Shown here piece after piece: positions 17,226 to 26,827 of a stretch of 64,000 bases of DNA. Both the position numbers and the translations under genes were made by a program. The stretch lies in assembly GCF_024228315.1 (NCBI RefSeq), contig NZ_CP100454.1, positions 1,612,001 through 1,676,000 of the forward strand, in the 5' to 3' direction. Position 1 is the stretch's first letter. Every line of letters starts with the position of its first letter. The notes beneath the pieces were generated by a model. That model had not been told where the DNA came from. It made no database searches and saw only the letters and a list, made by a program, of their open reading frames with translations. The stretch comes from Halomarina pelagica (GTDB taxonomy: Archaea > Halobacteriota > Halobacteria > Halobacteriales > Haloarculaceae).

Positions 17226-18934
17226 ACTCGGAGCGCGCGTTCGAGGTGAACCTGCGCCGGGCGGTCGCCGCCGTGATCGACTCGTACCGTCACCTCGGGA
17301 CGTCCCTCCGTCGGTACGTCCTGCTCGCGCTCCTGCCGTCGGCGCTGTTCGCGCTCGGGGGCGTCGGCGCGACGGTCGCGCTGTCGCTCCCGCTCTCGAT
17401 CGGCGGCCCCCTGTCCCTCCTCGGGACCTTCACCTTCGTCGTCGCCGTCGCCTACCCGAAGGTGGTGGAAGACCGGAAGCGAAAGCAGGTCCGCGAGCGG
17501 TTCCACCTCTTTCTGACCCACGTCACCGTGCTGTCGATGACGAACATCGACCGCGTGGAGGTGTTCCGGACGCTTGCGGCGGAGGAGGAGTACCGCGCCA
17601 TCGCCGAGGAGATGGCGCGGATCGTCGCCCTCGTCGACACCTGGAACCAGAGCCTCGACGACGCCTGCCGGATGCGCGCCCGGCGCGTCCCGAGCGACCT
17701 GCTCGCGGACTTCCTCGAACGGCTGGCCTACACCGTCGGTGCGGGCCAGGAACTCGGCGACTTCCTCGTCGCCGAGCAGGACAGCATGCTCCAGCAGTTC
17801 GCCATCCGCTACGAGGGTGACCTCGCCAAGCTGGACGTGCTGCGCGAACTCTACCTCTCGCTGATGCTCTCGGTGACGTTCATCCTCGTGTTCGCCACCG
17901 TCCTGCCGATCATCGTCGGCGTCGAGCCGACGCTGCTCGTGGGCGGGGTCGTCGGCCTGCTCGCGGTCGTCCAGTGTGGCTTCCTGTTCGTCGTCCACAC
18001 CGTCGCGCCGTACGATCCCGTCTGGTACGCCTCGGGGATCGACCGCACGCCCGCCCGGCGGGTTCGGCGGACGCTCGTCGCGGGCGTGGCCGGCACCGCG
18101 CTCGCCGTCGCGGGGGCCGCCGCGGTCCGCCTGGGGGTCACCCCCGTCGATCCCGCCGGGGTCCCCCTCGCGGCGTACGTGGCCGTACCGGTGACGCCGC
18201 TGCTCCTGCCGGGACTGGCGATGCGTCGCGAGGAGAACCGCGTGAAGGAGCGTGACGAGGGGTTCCCGCCGTTCGTCCGGGCGCTGGGGAGCGTCGAGAG
18301 CGTCAAGCAGACCTCGACCGCGAACGTCCTGCGGACGCTCCGGCGGAAGGACTTCGGCCCGCTCACGGAGAACGTCGATCACCTCTACCGGCGGCTGAAC
18401 ACGCGCATCGACACGACGCGCGCCTGGCGGCTGTTCGCCGTCGAGACGGGGTCGTACCTCATCCAGAAGTTCGGAGACATGTACGTGATCGGGCGGCGGA
18501 TGGGCGGCGACCCGAAGCGCCTCGGACAGGTCATCAGCCGGAACATGACGGAGGTGCTCAAGCTGCGCGAGCGGCGCGCCCAGGAGACCGCGACGTTCGT
18601 CGGCGTCGTCTACGGCATCACCGCCGCGAGCGTCTTCTCCGCGTTCGTCGGCCTCGAGATCGCCGTCCTCCTGACGGACATCGCGAAGGGGTTCGACGCC
18701 GACAACCCGATGATGCACACGCTGTTCAACCCCGAACGCTACGACGTGGCGACGATGGAGTTGCTCCTGCTCTTCGTCGTCCTCCTGAACGCGCTCGTCT
18801 CGGCGGTGATGATCCGCATCATGGACCGCGGACACACGGTCAACGCCTACCACCACTTCGTGCTGCTCACGTGGCTCGGTGCGGGCGTCGCCGTCGTCAC
18901 CGGAGAACTCATCGGGAGCCTGATCACCGTGTGA
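17222..18934 (+). CDS. arlJ: Archaellum membrane platform ArlJ
   Basis: A 570-residue polytopic protein with two T2SSF-type halves: about residues 30-260, with helices around YVLLALLPSALFALGG and LMLSVTFILVFATVLPIIVG, and about 285-560, with FVGVVYGITAASVFSAFVG and the final ATGE helix. It anchors ArlI and the filament. The start is GTG 17222 in the sequence CTCGTGAAC. This is the only start that gives a full-length N-terminus and it overlaps the arlI stop. The open frame further upstream is a shadow of arlI. Confidence 0.93.
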   Translation: MNSERAFEVNLRRAVAAVIDSYRHLGTSLRRYVLLALLPSALFALGGVGATVALSLPLSIGGPLSLLGTFTFVVAVAYPKVVEDRKRKQVRERFHLFLTHVTVLSMTNIDRVEVFRTLAAEEEYRAIAEEMARIVALVDTWNQSLDDACRMRARRVPSDLLADFLERLAYTVGAGQELGDFLVAEQDSMLQQFAIRYEGDLAKLDVLRELYLSLMLSVTFILVFATVLPIIVGVEPTLLVGGVVGLLAVVQCGFLFVVHTVAPYDPVWYASGIDRTPARRVRRTLVAGVAGTALAVAGAAAVRLGVTPVDPAGVPLAAYVAVPVTPLLLPGLAMRREENRVKERDEGFPPFVRALGSVESVKQTSTANVLRTLRRKDFGPLTENVDHLYRRLNTRIDTTRAWRLFAVETGSYLIQKFGDMYVIGRRMGGDPKRLGQVISRNMTEVLKLRERRAQETATFVGVVYGITAASVFSAFVGLEIAVLLTDIAKGFDADNPMMHTLFNPERYDVATMELLLLFVVLLNALVSAVMIRIMDRGHTVNAYHHFVLLTWLGAGVAVVTGELIGSLITV

Positions 18935-19070
18935 GCCGTCGGGAAGAAGCCGTGACGCGGTCGACTGCGACAGCTGCGTCGGCGAGGACCGTCCCGACCG
19001 CCGACTCGAACCTCGATATCGGGCGGACGTTCATACCCCGCCTGCGAGAGGCGTAGGCAGGGACACCGCC

Positions 19071-19532
19071 ATGGGAACGACGAAGCCGTACCTCACGAAC
19101 CTTCACAACTCGCCCGAGCAGACGCCGTACGTCCTCGAGTGGACCGAGTTCCTCGGCGGGACGTTCGGCGCGAGCGGCGCGCTGAACGCGCTTCAGTACT
19201 ACGAGCTGCTCGGCTGGATCACCCCCCGCGTTCGCCGCCAGATGGCTGAGTACCTCCAGGGGCTGTCGACGGGCGAACTCCACACCAAGAAGTACGACGA
19301 ACCGGCGGCGGTCGAACTCCCGCTGGAGTCGCTCTCCGGGACGCCGTTCGGCGTCCACGCCCGCTCGCTCGCCTACGTCGCCGCCATCGCCGGGGACAAC
19401 CTCGGCTCGGAACTCGCCGCGGTCCAGGTCGCGGAGAGCCGGATCGAGGAACGGGGTCGCGCAGAGCGACGGGAGGAGTCGGCTTCGAAACGCGACGGGG
19501 TCGCGCGCTCCGTCCCCATCGAGGAAGACTAG
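19071..19532 (+). CDS. arlD: Archaellum protein ArlD (Arch_fla_DE domain)
   Basis: A 153-residue soluble protein. Residues 5-75 are the Arch_fla_DE domain (YVLEWTEFLGGTFGASGALNALQYYELLGWITPRVRR), the same fold as the end of ArlCE. The rest is helical and ends in an acidic and basic tail. The family helps dock chemotaxis input on the archaellum. It is 136 bases beyond arlJ and probably still in the operon. It is convergent with cbiP (12 bases between stops). Confidence 0.9.
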   Translation: MGTTKPYLTNLHNSPEQTPYVLEWTEFLGGTFGASGALNALQYYELLGWITPRVRRQMAEYLQGLSTGELHTKKYDEPAAVELPLESLSGTPFGVHARSLAYVAAIAGDNLGSELAAVQVAESRIEERGRAERREESASKRDGVARSVPIEED

Positions 19533-19544
19533 GGACGAAGGGAG

Positions 19545-21059
19545 CTACGGGAGCGAGAGCGCCGCCAGGTCGACGTGCTCCCGGACGAGGCGCGCGGCGC
19601 GGTCGTACGGCGACGGCGACGTCACCGCACGGGGGCGTTCTACCCCCCGATGCGCGTAGACCGCGTCGAGGAACGCCTCGCGCGCGATCCGGTTCTCGAA
19701 CAGTCCGTGGAGGTACGTGCCGAACACGCGGTCGGTCGCCGCGCCCTCAGCTCCGCGCTCCCCCTCCGCGGGGAACGGCCGTTCGATCGGCGCTCGCGGC
19801 CGCGTCCGACCCATGTGGATCTCGTACCCCGACACCCGACCCGACGCGCCGGCGAGCGGACCGCACCCCGTAAGGGTGCGCGTCACCGGTTCGACCCGCT
19901 TCGCCCCCTCGAATCGGGTCTCGACCGGGAGGAGGCCGAAGCCGTCGAGTTCGTCCGCGTCGCCCGTCCCCTCGACGCTCGCGTTCGCGAGCCGTTCGCC
20001 GAGCAGTTGATAGCCGCCGCAGAGCCCGACCACGGGCCCGTCGAAGGCGGCGAGGCGGTCGCCGAAGCCCGCCGCGCGGAGCGCGAGCAGGTCGTCGACG
20101 GTGTTCTTCGTCCCCGGGAGCACGAGCGCGTCCGCGCCGTCGAGCGGCGCGTCGAGCGGGAGGTAGGTGACCCGGACGCCCGGTTCCCGCGCGAGCGGGT
20201 CGAGGTCGGTGAAGTTCGAGATGCGCGGGAGCCGGGGGACGGCGACCGTGACCGCGCGGTCGTCGGGGACGCCGTCGTCCGCACCTCGAACCGCCGCCCC
20301 GCCTCCCGCCGGGAGCGAGACGCTGTCCTCCTCGGGGAGGCCCGGGTCGTCGTAGGGGAGGACGCCGAGGACCGGTACGCCGAAGCGGTCCTCGAAGGCC
20401 TCGACGCCGGGATCGAGCAGCGAGCGGTCGCCGCGGAACTTCGTGATCACGCAGCCGACGACCCGCTCGCGGAGGTCGTCGGGCATCAGTTCGAGGGTGC
20501 CCGCGAGGCTGGCGAAGACGCCGCCGCGCTCGATGTCGGCGACGAGGACGATCCGCACGCTCCCCGACCCGCGGTCCGCGAACCGGGCCGTCTCGACGTT
20601 GGCGAGGTCGCGGTGGTGGAGGTTGATCTCCGCGACGCTGCCCGCGCCCTCGGCGACGATCACGTCGTGGTCGGCGGCCAGCCGTCGCCAGGACGCCTCG
20701 GCCGCGGCGCGGGCGCGCTCCCAGTGCTCGTCGTAGTAGTCGCCCGCCGCGAAGTGGCCGACCGCGCGCCCGTCGATCACCAGTTGCGACTCGCCCCCGC
20801 CGCGCGGTTTGAGGAGGACGGGGTTGTGGTCGGTCGTGGCGGGGATCCGGGCGGCCCGCGCCTGCACGTACTGGGAGACGCCGATCTCCCCGAACCCGCC
20901 GTCGGGCGTCGCGACCGCGCGGGCGTTGTTCGACATGTTCTGGGCCTTGAACGGCGCGACGCGCACGCCGGCGTCGGCGAGGACGCGACACAGGCCGGCC
21001 GCGACGGTCGACTTGCCGACGTGCGAGGCCGTGCCCGCGATCAGGTACGTTCTGACCAT
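19545..21059 (-). CDS. cbiP: Cobyric acid synthase CbiP
   Basis: A 504-residue glutamine-dependent amidotransferase that amidates adenosylcobyrinic diamide at b, d, e and g to give adenosylcobyric acid. The N-terminal P-loop-like [10 protein letters not shown] (9-18) and KAQNMSNNA mark the synthetase domain. The C-terminal GATase has the nucleophile in GLCGGYQ and the histidine in TYLHGLFEN. Full length. It belongs functionally with cbiA and the cob operon downstream but is transcribed alone, upstream of a divergent DoxX gene. Confidence 0.95.
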   Translation of the reverse strand: MVRTYLIAGTASHVGKSTVAAGLCRVLADAGVRVAPFKAQNMSNNARAVATPDGGFGEIGVSQYVQARAARIPATTDHNPVLLKPRGGGESQLVIDGRAVGHFAAGDYYDEHWERARAAAEASWRRLAADHDVIVAEGAGSVAEINLHHRDLANVETARFADRGSGSVRIVLVADIERGGVFASLAGTLELMPDDLRERVVGCVITKFRGDRSLLDPGVEAFEDRFGVPVLGVLPYDDPGLPEEDSVSLPAGGGAAVRGADDGVPDDRAVTVAVPRLPRISNFTDLDPLAREPGVRVTYLPLDAPLDGADALVLPGTKNTVDDLLALRAAGFGDRLAAFDGPVVGLCGGYQLLGERLANASVEGTGDADELDGFGLLPVETRFEGAKRVEPVTRTLTGCGPLAGASGRVSGYEIHMGRTRPRAPIERPFPAEGERGAEGAATDRVFGTYLHGLFENRIAREAFLDAVYAHRGVERPRAVTSPSPYDRAARLVREHVDLAALSLP

Positions 21060-21234
21060 CGATCACCGGGAGCGCGTTCAAGCGACGGGGACGTTCGTGC
21101 TCGCGACACGTCTCCGACGTGGGCGTCGGTCGGCCTGAACCTGTCGGCGCGAGCCGCACGATTCTACGGGAGTGAGAACCAGGAACCGGGTATATCCGAC
21201 TTCCCGGACTACACTTATCCGTAAGGTGAGAACG

Positions 21235-21795
21235 ATGACGAAAACGACTGCGAACCGGTTCGAGACCCGCCTCGGCGGCGTGACTGTCACCGGCCGCGCG
21301 CACGGCCTCAGCGCGTGGTTCGTCCTGGCGCTCCGGCTCATGATGGGCTACGCGTTCCTCCACGCCGGGTGGACGAAGCTGTTCGCCGCCGAACCGTTCG
21401 GCGCGCGCGGCTACCTGCTGAAGGTCGCGGCGACCAACGGCAACCCGCTCGAGGGGGTGTTCTACTGGATGGGCACCACCGACTGGTTCGTCGCGGTCGC
21501 GAACCTCGCCGTCCCGTGGGGCGAACTGCTCATCGGCCTCGGGCTCCTCGTGGGTGCGCTGACCCGCCTCGCGGCGTTCTTCGGCGCGCTGATGATGCTC
21601 ACGTTCTACTTCGGGAACTGGGACGTCGCCCACGGCCTGGTCAACGGCGACCTGGCCTACATGCTCGTGTTCCTGACCGTGGCCGCCCTCGGCGCGGGCC
21701 GCATCCTCGGTCTCGACGCGCTCATCGAGCGCTACGAGATCGACGGCGAGGCGCTCATCGAGCGCTACCCCGCGCTCGAGTACGTCCTCGGCTGA
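21235..21795 (+). CDS. DoxX family membrane protein
   Basis: A 186-residue protein with four helices: LALRLMMGYAFLHAGWTKL, a re-entrant region, GELLIGLGLLVGALTRLAAFFGALMML, and AYMLVFLTVAALGAG. The motif 'R..G..F...G..K' at the start and the GE...G motif are DoxX features. Members function as quinone-linked or redox-associated membrane subunits, or are uncharacterised. ATG 21235 is preferred to the upstream frame. Substrate unknown. Confidence 0.85.
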   Translation: MTKTTANRFETRLGGVTVTGRAHGLSAWFVLALRLMMGYAFLHAGWTKLFAAEPFGARGYLLKVAATNGNPLEGVFYWMGTTDWFVAVANLAVPWGELLIGLGLLVGALTRLAAFFGALMMLTFYFGNWDVAHGLVNGDLAYMLVFLTVAALGAGRILGLDALIERYEIDGEALIERYPALEYVLG

Positions 21796-21871
21796 CCGTC
21801 GGCAGACCCTCGGCCGACGCCGGGACGACGCCGAACCGGTCGCCCCTCTTTTCCGCGGCCGAACGCGACCG

Positions 21872-22570
21872 TCAGTACTCCGTCCCCTTCCGGGCGCGCT
21901 GGCCGGCGTCGATGGGGTGTCGCTCCTTCGCGACGCGCGTCACGAGGTCGGCGCGCTCCGCGAGGTAGTCCGGTCGCGCGTGGCTCCCGGTGAGGACGAG
22001 TTCGAGCGCGTCGGGCTTCGACTCGACCAGTTCGACGACCGCCTCGGGCGGGACCAGGTCGCGGTCGGCGGCGTAGAGCAGTTCGTCGAGGATCAGCATG
22101 TTGACCCCCGCCTCGGGCGGCCCGTCGGGGTCGAGCGGCCGCGAGAGGTCCGCGTCCCGGGCCGCCTCGACGAGGTCGGTCGCGCGCTCGAAACCCGCCC
22201 GCGCCTCGCGCAGGTGGTCCTCGTCCGCGCTCCCGTCGTTCATCGCGTGCCAGCCGTAGTGGCCCGCGTTCTCGTAGGAGAACCCGGGGAGGGCGGCGAT
22301 GGCGTTGTACTCGCCGCGGACGGCCTCGACGCTCGACGCGCCGCCCTTCATGAACTGGAGCAGGTGCACTCGATACCCGTGGCCGACCGCGCGCATCCCC
22401 ATCCCGAGGGCGGCGGTCGTCTTCCCCTTCCCGTCGCCCCACCAGACCTGCACCAGGCCGAACTCCTCGGGGGCGGCGGGGTCGATAGTTCGTGCTTCGG
22501 GCGTGACACCACGCCCGGGCGTGGCGTCGAGCCGCGCGTCGCGGGCGTCGGCGTCTGGATCGTCGGTCAC
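21872..22570 (-). CDS. cobA: Cob(I)yrinic acid a,c-diamide adenosyltransferase
   Basis: A 232-residue CobA/BtuR-type enzyme that transfers the 5'-deoxyadenosyl group of ATP to cobalt of corrinoids. The P-loop GDGKGKTTAALGMGMRAVGHG (about residues 43-63) is diagnostic. NMLILDELLYA and TGSHARPDYLAERADLVT follow. The N-terminal 35 residues are an Asp/Arg extension. Start is GTG 22570. It works between CbiA and CbiP in the pathway, matching the neighbours. Confidence 0.94.
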   Translation of the reverse strand: MTDDPDADARDARLDATPGRGVTPEARTIDPAAPEEFGLVQVWWGDGKGKTTAALGMGMRAVGHGYRVHLLQFMKGGASSVEAVRGEYNAIAALPGFSYENAGHYGWHAMNDGSADEDHLREARAGFERATDLVEAARDADLSRPLDPDGPPEAGVNMLILDELLYAADRDLVPPEAVVELVESKPDALELVLTGSHARPDYLAERADLVTRVAKERHPIDAGQRARKGTEY

Positions 22571-22671
22571 GGTGGGTCGGTACGGCGAGGGTCGAGATGA
22601 GGGTACCGACTGCCCAGGGCGAGTAACGAGACGGCTAACCCCGACGGCGATCGGTTACGCGTCGGATAACT

Positions 22672-22842
22672 ATGGCCGACCGCGCTCTCCGACGTGTCGT
22701 GTCTCTGAATATTTCCATCGAATGTCCGAACTGTCGTGCGGTCGTGGAGGCCGAACCGGAGGACGCCGGATCGACGCGCCGGCTCCGCGGGCGGGAGGTC
22801 GGCTGCGACTGCGGTCACCGGATCGACCTCTACTACTACTGA
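22672..22842 (+). CDS. Small zinc-ribbon protein
   Basis: A 56-residue ORF with two cysteine pairs, CPNC (18-21) and CDC (44-46), and an ending GHRIDLYYY. The pattern is a zinc ribbon of the short, abundant haloarchaeal type. It is divergent from cobA by 101 bases and upstream of the HTH regulator. I cannot assign a role; protein-RNA or protein-protein binding is usual for such ribbons. Confidence 0.65.
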   Translation: MADRALRRVVSLNISIECPNCRAVVEAEPEDAGSTRRLRGREVGCDCGHRIDLYYY

Positions 22843-22915
22843 CGGGAGCTTCCGTGCGCGGTCGTGCACACACCGCACAACCCTTTTCAGGACCCGATGC
22901 CTACCACGGATCGAG

Positions 22916-23317
22916 ATGGCAGATTCGATGAGCGAGTACCTCAAGCGGGACATGGAGTGCGAGGGCTTGCTCGAGTGCATTCACGGGCTGAAGGACCTGG
23001 ACAGGGAGGTCTTTCGTATCCTCGTCGAGAGCGGCGAGTCGCTGACCGTCGACGAGGTGGCCGAGCGGGTCGGGCGGGAGCGTTCGACCGCCTACCGGGC
23101 GATCCAGCGGCTCCTGCAGGCGGGGTTCGTCCAGAAGGACCAGGTGAACTACGAGCAGGGCGGCTACTACCACGTCTACCGGCCGACCGACCCCGACGCG
23201 ATCGCCGACGACATGCAGCGCATGCTCAACGACTGGTACGCCAAGATGGGCCAGCTCATCGGCGAGTTCCGCCGGAAGTACGACGACGCGGCCGCCTCCC
23301 CGCCGATCGAACAGTAG
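22916..23317 (+). CDS. TrmB/MarR-like winged-helix regulator
   Basis: A 133-residue protein with a winged helix at residues about 20-90 (LDREVFRILVESGESLTVDEVAERVGRERSTAYRAIQRLLQAGFVQK) and a helical dimerisation tail. This is a TrmB-type DNA-binding domain without the sugar-binding C-terminus. ATG 22916 (MADSMSEYL) is chosen; 22928 is also possible. It precedes the DUF2270 gene by 36 bases and may share its transcript. Confidence 0.85.
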   Translation: MADSMSEYLKRDMECEGLLECIHGLKDLDREVFRILVESGESLTVDEVAERVGRERSTAYRAIQRLLQAGFVQKDQVNYEQGGYYHVYRPTDPDAIADDMQRMLNDWYAKMGQLIGEFRRKYDDAAASPPIEQ

Positions 23318-23353
23318 CGGGCGACGGGGCGACGAGCCACCGACCGAGAGACG

Positions 23354-24076
23354 ATGGCCCGACACGACGACACCGACTCGGAGTTCGACCCGACCGGGGA
23401 GCGAGAGCGGAGCGTGGGCGAGGGGTTGTTCGACGAGACGATGAGTCCCGGATCGGCGTTCGCGCACCTCTACCGCGGCGAGATCCACCGCATGAAGTTC
23501 TGGCGCGAGCGCCTCGACCGCACGACCAACTGGGCGGTCACGATCATGGCCGCCGTCCTCACGTGGGCGTTCAGCAGTTCCGACCGACCCCACTACATCA
23601 TCCTCGTCGGCGTGGCCGCGGTGACGATGTTCCTCGTCATCGAGGCGCGCCGGTACCGCGGGTACGACATCTGGCGATCGCGCGTGCGCCTGCTCCAGGA
23701 GAACGTCTTCGCCAACGCGCTCGACCCGAGTTCGGGCGTCGTCGACCCCCGGTGGCGACGGGAGTTGAGCCAGGACTACCGCCGCCCCGTCGCGAAGATC
23801 ACCTGGGAGGAGGCGATCGCCCACCGCCTCCGGCGGATCTACCTCCCGCTGCTCTCGCTGCTCCTCCTCGCGTGGCTCCTCCGCGTCGTCGTCCTCACGC
23901 CCGACGCCGAGTGGCCGGCGAGCGCCGCGATCGGGGCGATCCCGGGGGCGCTCGTGACCGCCGCTGTCGTCCTGTTCTACGCGGCCCTCGCGGTCGTCGC
24001 GTTCCGTCCCCGGCGGTGGCGAGCGATGGGCGAACTCCGCCGACAGAACGTCGGCGCGTGGGAGGACGAGGACTAG
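23354..24076 (+). CDS. DUF2270 membrane protein
   Basis: A 240-residue protein. HLYRGEIHRMKFWRERLDRTTNWAV before the first helix is the DUF2270 signature. Four hydrophobic segments are visible (two near 65-100, two near 165-220). Family function is unknown. Its stop codon overlaps the stop of the convergent cbiA gene by two bases. Confidence 0.88.
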   Translation: MARHDDTDSEFDPTGERERSVGEGLFDETMSPGSAFAHLYRGEIHRMKFWRERLDRTTNWAVTIMAAVLTWAFSSSDRPHYIILVGVAAVTMFLVIEARRYRGYDIWRSRVRLLQENVFANALDPSSGVVDPRWRRELSQDYRRPVAKITWEEAIAHRLRRIYLPLLSLLLLAWLLRVVVLTPDAEWPASAAIGAIPGALVTAAVVLFYAALAVVAFRPRRWRAMGELRRQNVGAWEDED

Positions 24077-25419
24077 AGCGAGTCGATGGACTCGACGAAG
24101 CGGTCGAACGCGCCGCTCTCGGCGTGGACGTGCGCGTAGGTCCCGAGCGTCCGGTACTCGAGGAGGCCGTCGCGCTCGCCGTCGATCCCCCGTCCGCGCG
24201 CCACGTCGAAGGCGAAGCGGGCGTCCGACCCCACGTCAGCCGCCGAGTAGTGGAACTCGTGACCGCGTAGCGTCTCGCCCGCCCGCGCGGTGGGCGCGTC
24301 CCGCCGCGCGGTCAGTTCGACGTGATCCAGCGCCTGGAATCGGTCGCACATCCGCACCTCGGCGGGGAGGACGCCCGCCATGCCGTGGGTCTCCCCGTCC
24401 ACCTCGAGCGACTCCGCGAGCGCCATCAACCCCCCGCACTCCCCGAAGACCGGGAGGCCCTCCGGCGCGCGCTCCCCGATCGTCTCGAGCGCGGGGCTCG
24501 CGGCGAGCGCGGCGGCGTGGCGCTCGGGGTAGCCCCCCGAGAGGTACACCCCGTCGCAGTCGGGGAGGTCGTCGCCTGCCGTCGGCGCGAACGTCTCGAC
24601 GACCGCCCGCTCGCGCAGGCGCTCGACCGTCGCCGGGTAGAGAAAGCGGAAAGCGTCGTCGCGGGCGACGGCGACGCGCGCGCCGGTCTGCGATCCCGGC
24701 TCCGGTGGCTCGGGCCGGGGCGGGGCGCGCGCCAGGTCGCGCACGCGCTCCGCGTCGAGGTGCGCCGCGGCGGCCGACAGCGCCTCCCGGCCGAGCGGCG
24801 CTTCGTCGCCCATGTGGAGGCCGAGGTGGCGATCGGGGATCTCGAGGTCCTCGCGCGGCGGGATCCGCCCGAGGTACTCGATCCCCTCGGGGAGCGCGTC
24901 GCGGATGCCCCGCTCGTGGCGGCCACCGTGGGCACGCTGGGCGACGATCCCGACCACGTCCACGTCGATCCCGGCGTGCGCCGCGTAGGCGCGGAACCCG
25001 AGCGCCGTCGCGGCGACGCTCTCCATGCCCGCCTTCGCGTCGACGACGAGCACGACCGGCAGGTCGAGGATCGCCGCGACCCGAGCCGTGCTCACGTCCC
25101 CGTCGTAGAGCCCCATCATCCCCTCGACGACGCAGACGGGGGGCGACCCCGCGCTCCCGGCGGCCGAGCGCGCCCCGCCGGCGTCGTCCGCGCCGCGGTA
25201 GTAGTTGCGACGCATCCCCTCCTCGCCCTCCAGCCACGGGTCGAGCGTCCGCGAGGGGCGACCGGTGACCGCGGCGTGGTGGCTCGGGTCGATGAAGTCC
25301 GGGCCGGCCTTCGCGGGCCTGACGTCGTATCCGGCGTCCGAGAGCGCACGGCAGAGCGCCAGCGTGGCGACCGTCTTCCCCGCGCCGGAGTGTGTCCCGG
25401 CGACGACGATACCGTCCAT
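24073..25419 (-). CDS. cbiA: Cobyrinic acid a,c-diamide synthase CbiA
   Basis: A 448-residue ATP- and glutamine-dependent amidase that amidates positions a and c of cobyrinic acid. The N-terminal GTHSGAGKT loop and KAGPDFIDP are diagnostic. The C-terminal GATase shows the nucleophile GECGGLMAL and the histidine region YAHVHAES. Full length. The gene is transcribed alone; its upstream neighbour is a divergent HTH regulator, 123 bases away, which could control it. Confidence 0.95.
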   Translation of the reverse strand: MDGIVVAGTHSGAGKTVATLALCRALSDAGYDVRPAKAGPDFIDPSHHAAVTGRPSRTLDPWLEGEEGMRRNYYRGADDAGGARSAAGSAGSPPVCVVEGMMGLYDGDVSTARVAAILDLPVVLVVDAKAGMESVAATALGFRAYAAHAGIDVDVVGIVAQRAHGGRHERGIRDALPEGIEYLGRIPPREDLEIPDRHLGLHMGDEAPLGREALSAAAAHLDAERVRDLARAPPRPEPPEPGSQTGARVAVARDDAFRFLYPATVERLRERAVVETFAPTAGDDLPDCDGVYLSGGYPERHAAALAASPALETIGERAPEGLPVFGECGGLMALAESLEVDGETHGMAGVLPAEVRMCDRFQALDHVELTARRDAPTARAGETLRGHEFHYSAADVGSDARFAFDVARGRGIDGERDGLLEYRTLGTYAHVHAESGAFDRFVESIDSL

Positions 25420-25542
25420 GGCCGGGGGTTCGCGTCGGGGGACAAGGAGGCTACGGGTCGAGGCGAAAGGTGACTTGGACTCCGGCGAAAGTGCGCTGGG
25501 ATATCTGGTAAACTACTTGCGCCGGGGGACGCAAAGGGGGGT

Positions 25543-26346
25543 ATGACAGACGGCGACCGCGACGTCTCGGTCCTGCGGAACAAGCGGGACGCCTCGCGCT
25601 ACCAGATCCTCGTCGCCATCGCCGCCCGCCAGCCGGCGGTGAGCCAGCAGGAGATCGCCGACGCCGTCGGCGTCACGGCGCAGGCGGTGAGCGAGTACGT
25701 CCGCGACCTCGTCGACGCGGAGTACGTCGAGAAGCACGGCCGCGGGCGCTACGAGGTGACGAAGGAGGGCGTCGACTGGCTCATCTCCCGGACCGAGGAC
25801 CTCCGCGATTACACCGAGTTCGTCACCGAGGAGGTGATCGGCCAGGTCGAATCCGAGACGGCGATCGCCGAGGCCGCCGTCGCGGCCGGCGACCGCGTCG
25901 CCCTCTCGATGCGCGACGGGACGCTCCACGCCGCCCCCGAGGGGACGGACGGCGCGCGGGCCGTCGCCATCACCGACGCCGAGGCGGGCGAGGACGTCGG
26001 CGTCGCGGAGTTCGAGGGGTTGCTCGACTACCGACCCGGCCGGGTGACCGTCGTCGTCCTCCCCGGCGTCCGCGAGGGGGGCAGTCGCGCGGTCGGCGCG
26101 GACCGCCTCGCCGCCCTCGCCGCCGACCACGACCTCGTCGCCGTCGCGGGGACGGAGGCGCTCGCGGCCGTCCGGCGGGCGGAGCGCGAACCCGACGTGC
26201 GCTTCGGAACCGCCCTCGCGGTCCAGGAGGCCGCCGTGCGGGGGCTGTCAGTCCTGCTGGTGCTCACGGCGCGCGAGCGCTCCGCGCACACCGACCGCCT
26301 GCGCGAGCACAACGTGAGCTACGAACTGGTGGACGCGAGGGAGTGA
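25543..26346 (+). CDS. MarR-like winged-helix regulator with C-terminal sensor domain
   Basis: A 267-residue protein. Residues 15-75 are a winged helix (RYQILVAIAARQPAVSQQEIADAVGVTAQAVSEYVRDLV). The remainder is an alpha/beta domain (VALSMRDGTLHAAPEG, VTVVVLPGVREGG, LRGLSVLLVLTARERS-like segments) that may bind a ligand. It is divergent from cbiA and convergent with the toxin-like pair. A cobalamin-related ligand is possible from context but not shown. Confidence 0.85.
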   Translation: MTDGDRDVSVLRNKRDASRYQILVAIAARQPAVSQQEIADAVGVTAQAVSEYVRDLVDAEYVEKHGRGRYEVTKEGVDWLISRTEDLRDYTEFVTEEVIGQVESETAIAEAAVAAGDRVALSMRDGTLHAAPEGTDGARAVAITDAEAGEDVGVAEFEGLLDYRPGRVTVVVLPGVREGGSRAVGADRLAALAADHDLVAVAGTEALAAVRRAEREPDVRFGTALAVQEAAVRGLSVLLVLTARERSAHTDRLREHNVSYELVDARE

Positions 26347-26381
26347 ACGGCGGACGACTGACCGCGCCCCGTCGTCCGGCG

Positions 26382-26825
26382 CTACTCCTCGCCGGCGTCC
26401 CACCGCTGCGCAACCCGCCGTTCCACCGCCGCGAGTACCGTAGACAGGACGTCGAGCGGGTGGACCGACTCCAACGAGAGGCCCTCGACGCTCGTTCCGT
26501 CGGGCGGTCGATGAAAGTGAAGCCGAGGGTCGTGCGAGTTGGGGTGGCGATCCCACCGACAGGTCCAGCGCACGCCGTTCGCCGCCGTCTCGACGTACTG
26601 AACGGAGAAGTCGCCGCTCGTGAACCACCGGACGTCGAGCCGAGCGGCCTCGACCGTCGACGGATACCGCGCGGCGTCGAGTCGCGCCCGCAGGAGTTGC
26701 GGTTCGTACGCGTCAGGATCGAACGCCGTCGTCTCGACCAGCGGCTCGTCTGCCAGTCGTCGTTCGAGCAGGCGGAGCGTCTGTCGGTCGGGCGGACCCG
26801 TCGTCGGAGGCTCGTCGCCCGACAC
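26382..26825 (-). CDS. TumE-like (DUF6516-type) putative toxin
   Basis: A 147-residue protein starting at GTG 26825, directly after the stop of the HTH gene above (two bases between). Features are a long helix (RQTLRLLERRLADEPLVETTAFDP), then a beta segment with WTCRWDRHPNSHDPRLHFHRPPDG, and VHPLDVLSTVLAAVERRV at the end. The 'RWD.HPN.H....HFH' stretch resembles the histidine-rich core of DUF6516/TumE toxins, as recalled rather than searched. Paired with an HTH protein, it fits a two-gene toxin-antitoxin module. Confidence 0.7.
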   Translation of the reverse strand: MSGDEPPTTGPPDRQTLRLLERRLADEPLVETTAFDPDAYEPQLLRARLDAARYPSTVEAARLDVRWFTSGDFSVQYVETAANGVRWTCRWDRHPNSHDPRLHFHRPPDGTSVEGLSLESVHPLDVLSTVLAAVERRVAQRWDAGEE

Positions 26826-26827
26826 GA

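Noticed and set aside
21060-21234. Cobalamin riboswitch upstream of cbiP
   Set aside because: No B12-box-like sequence is visible, and cobalamin riboswitches are not usual in haloarchaea.
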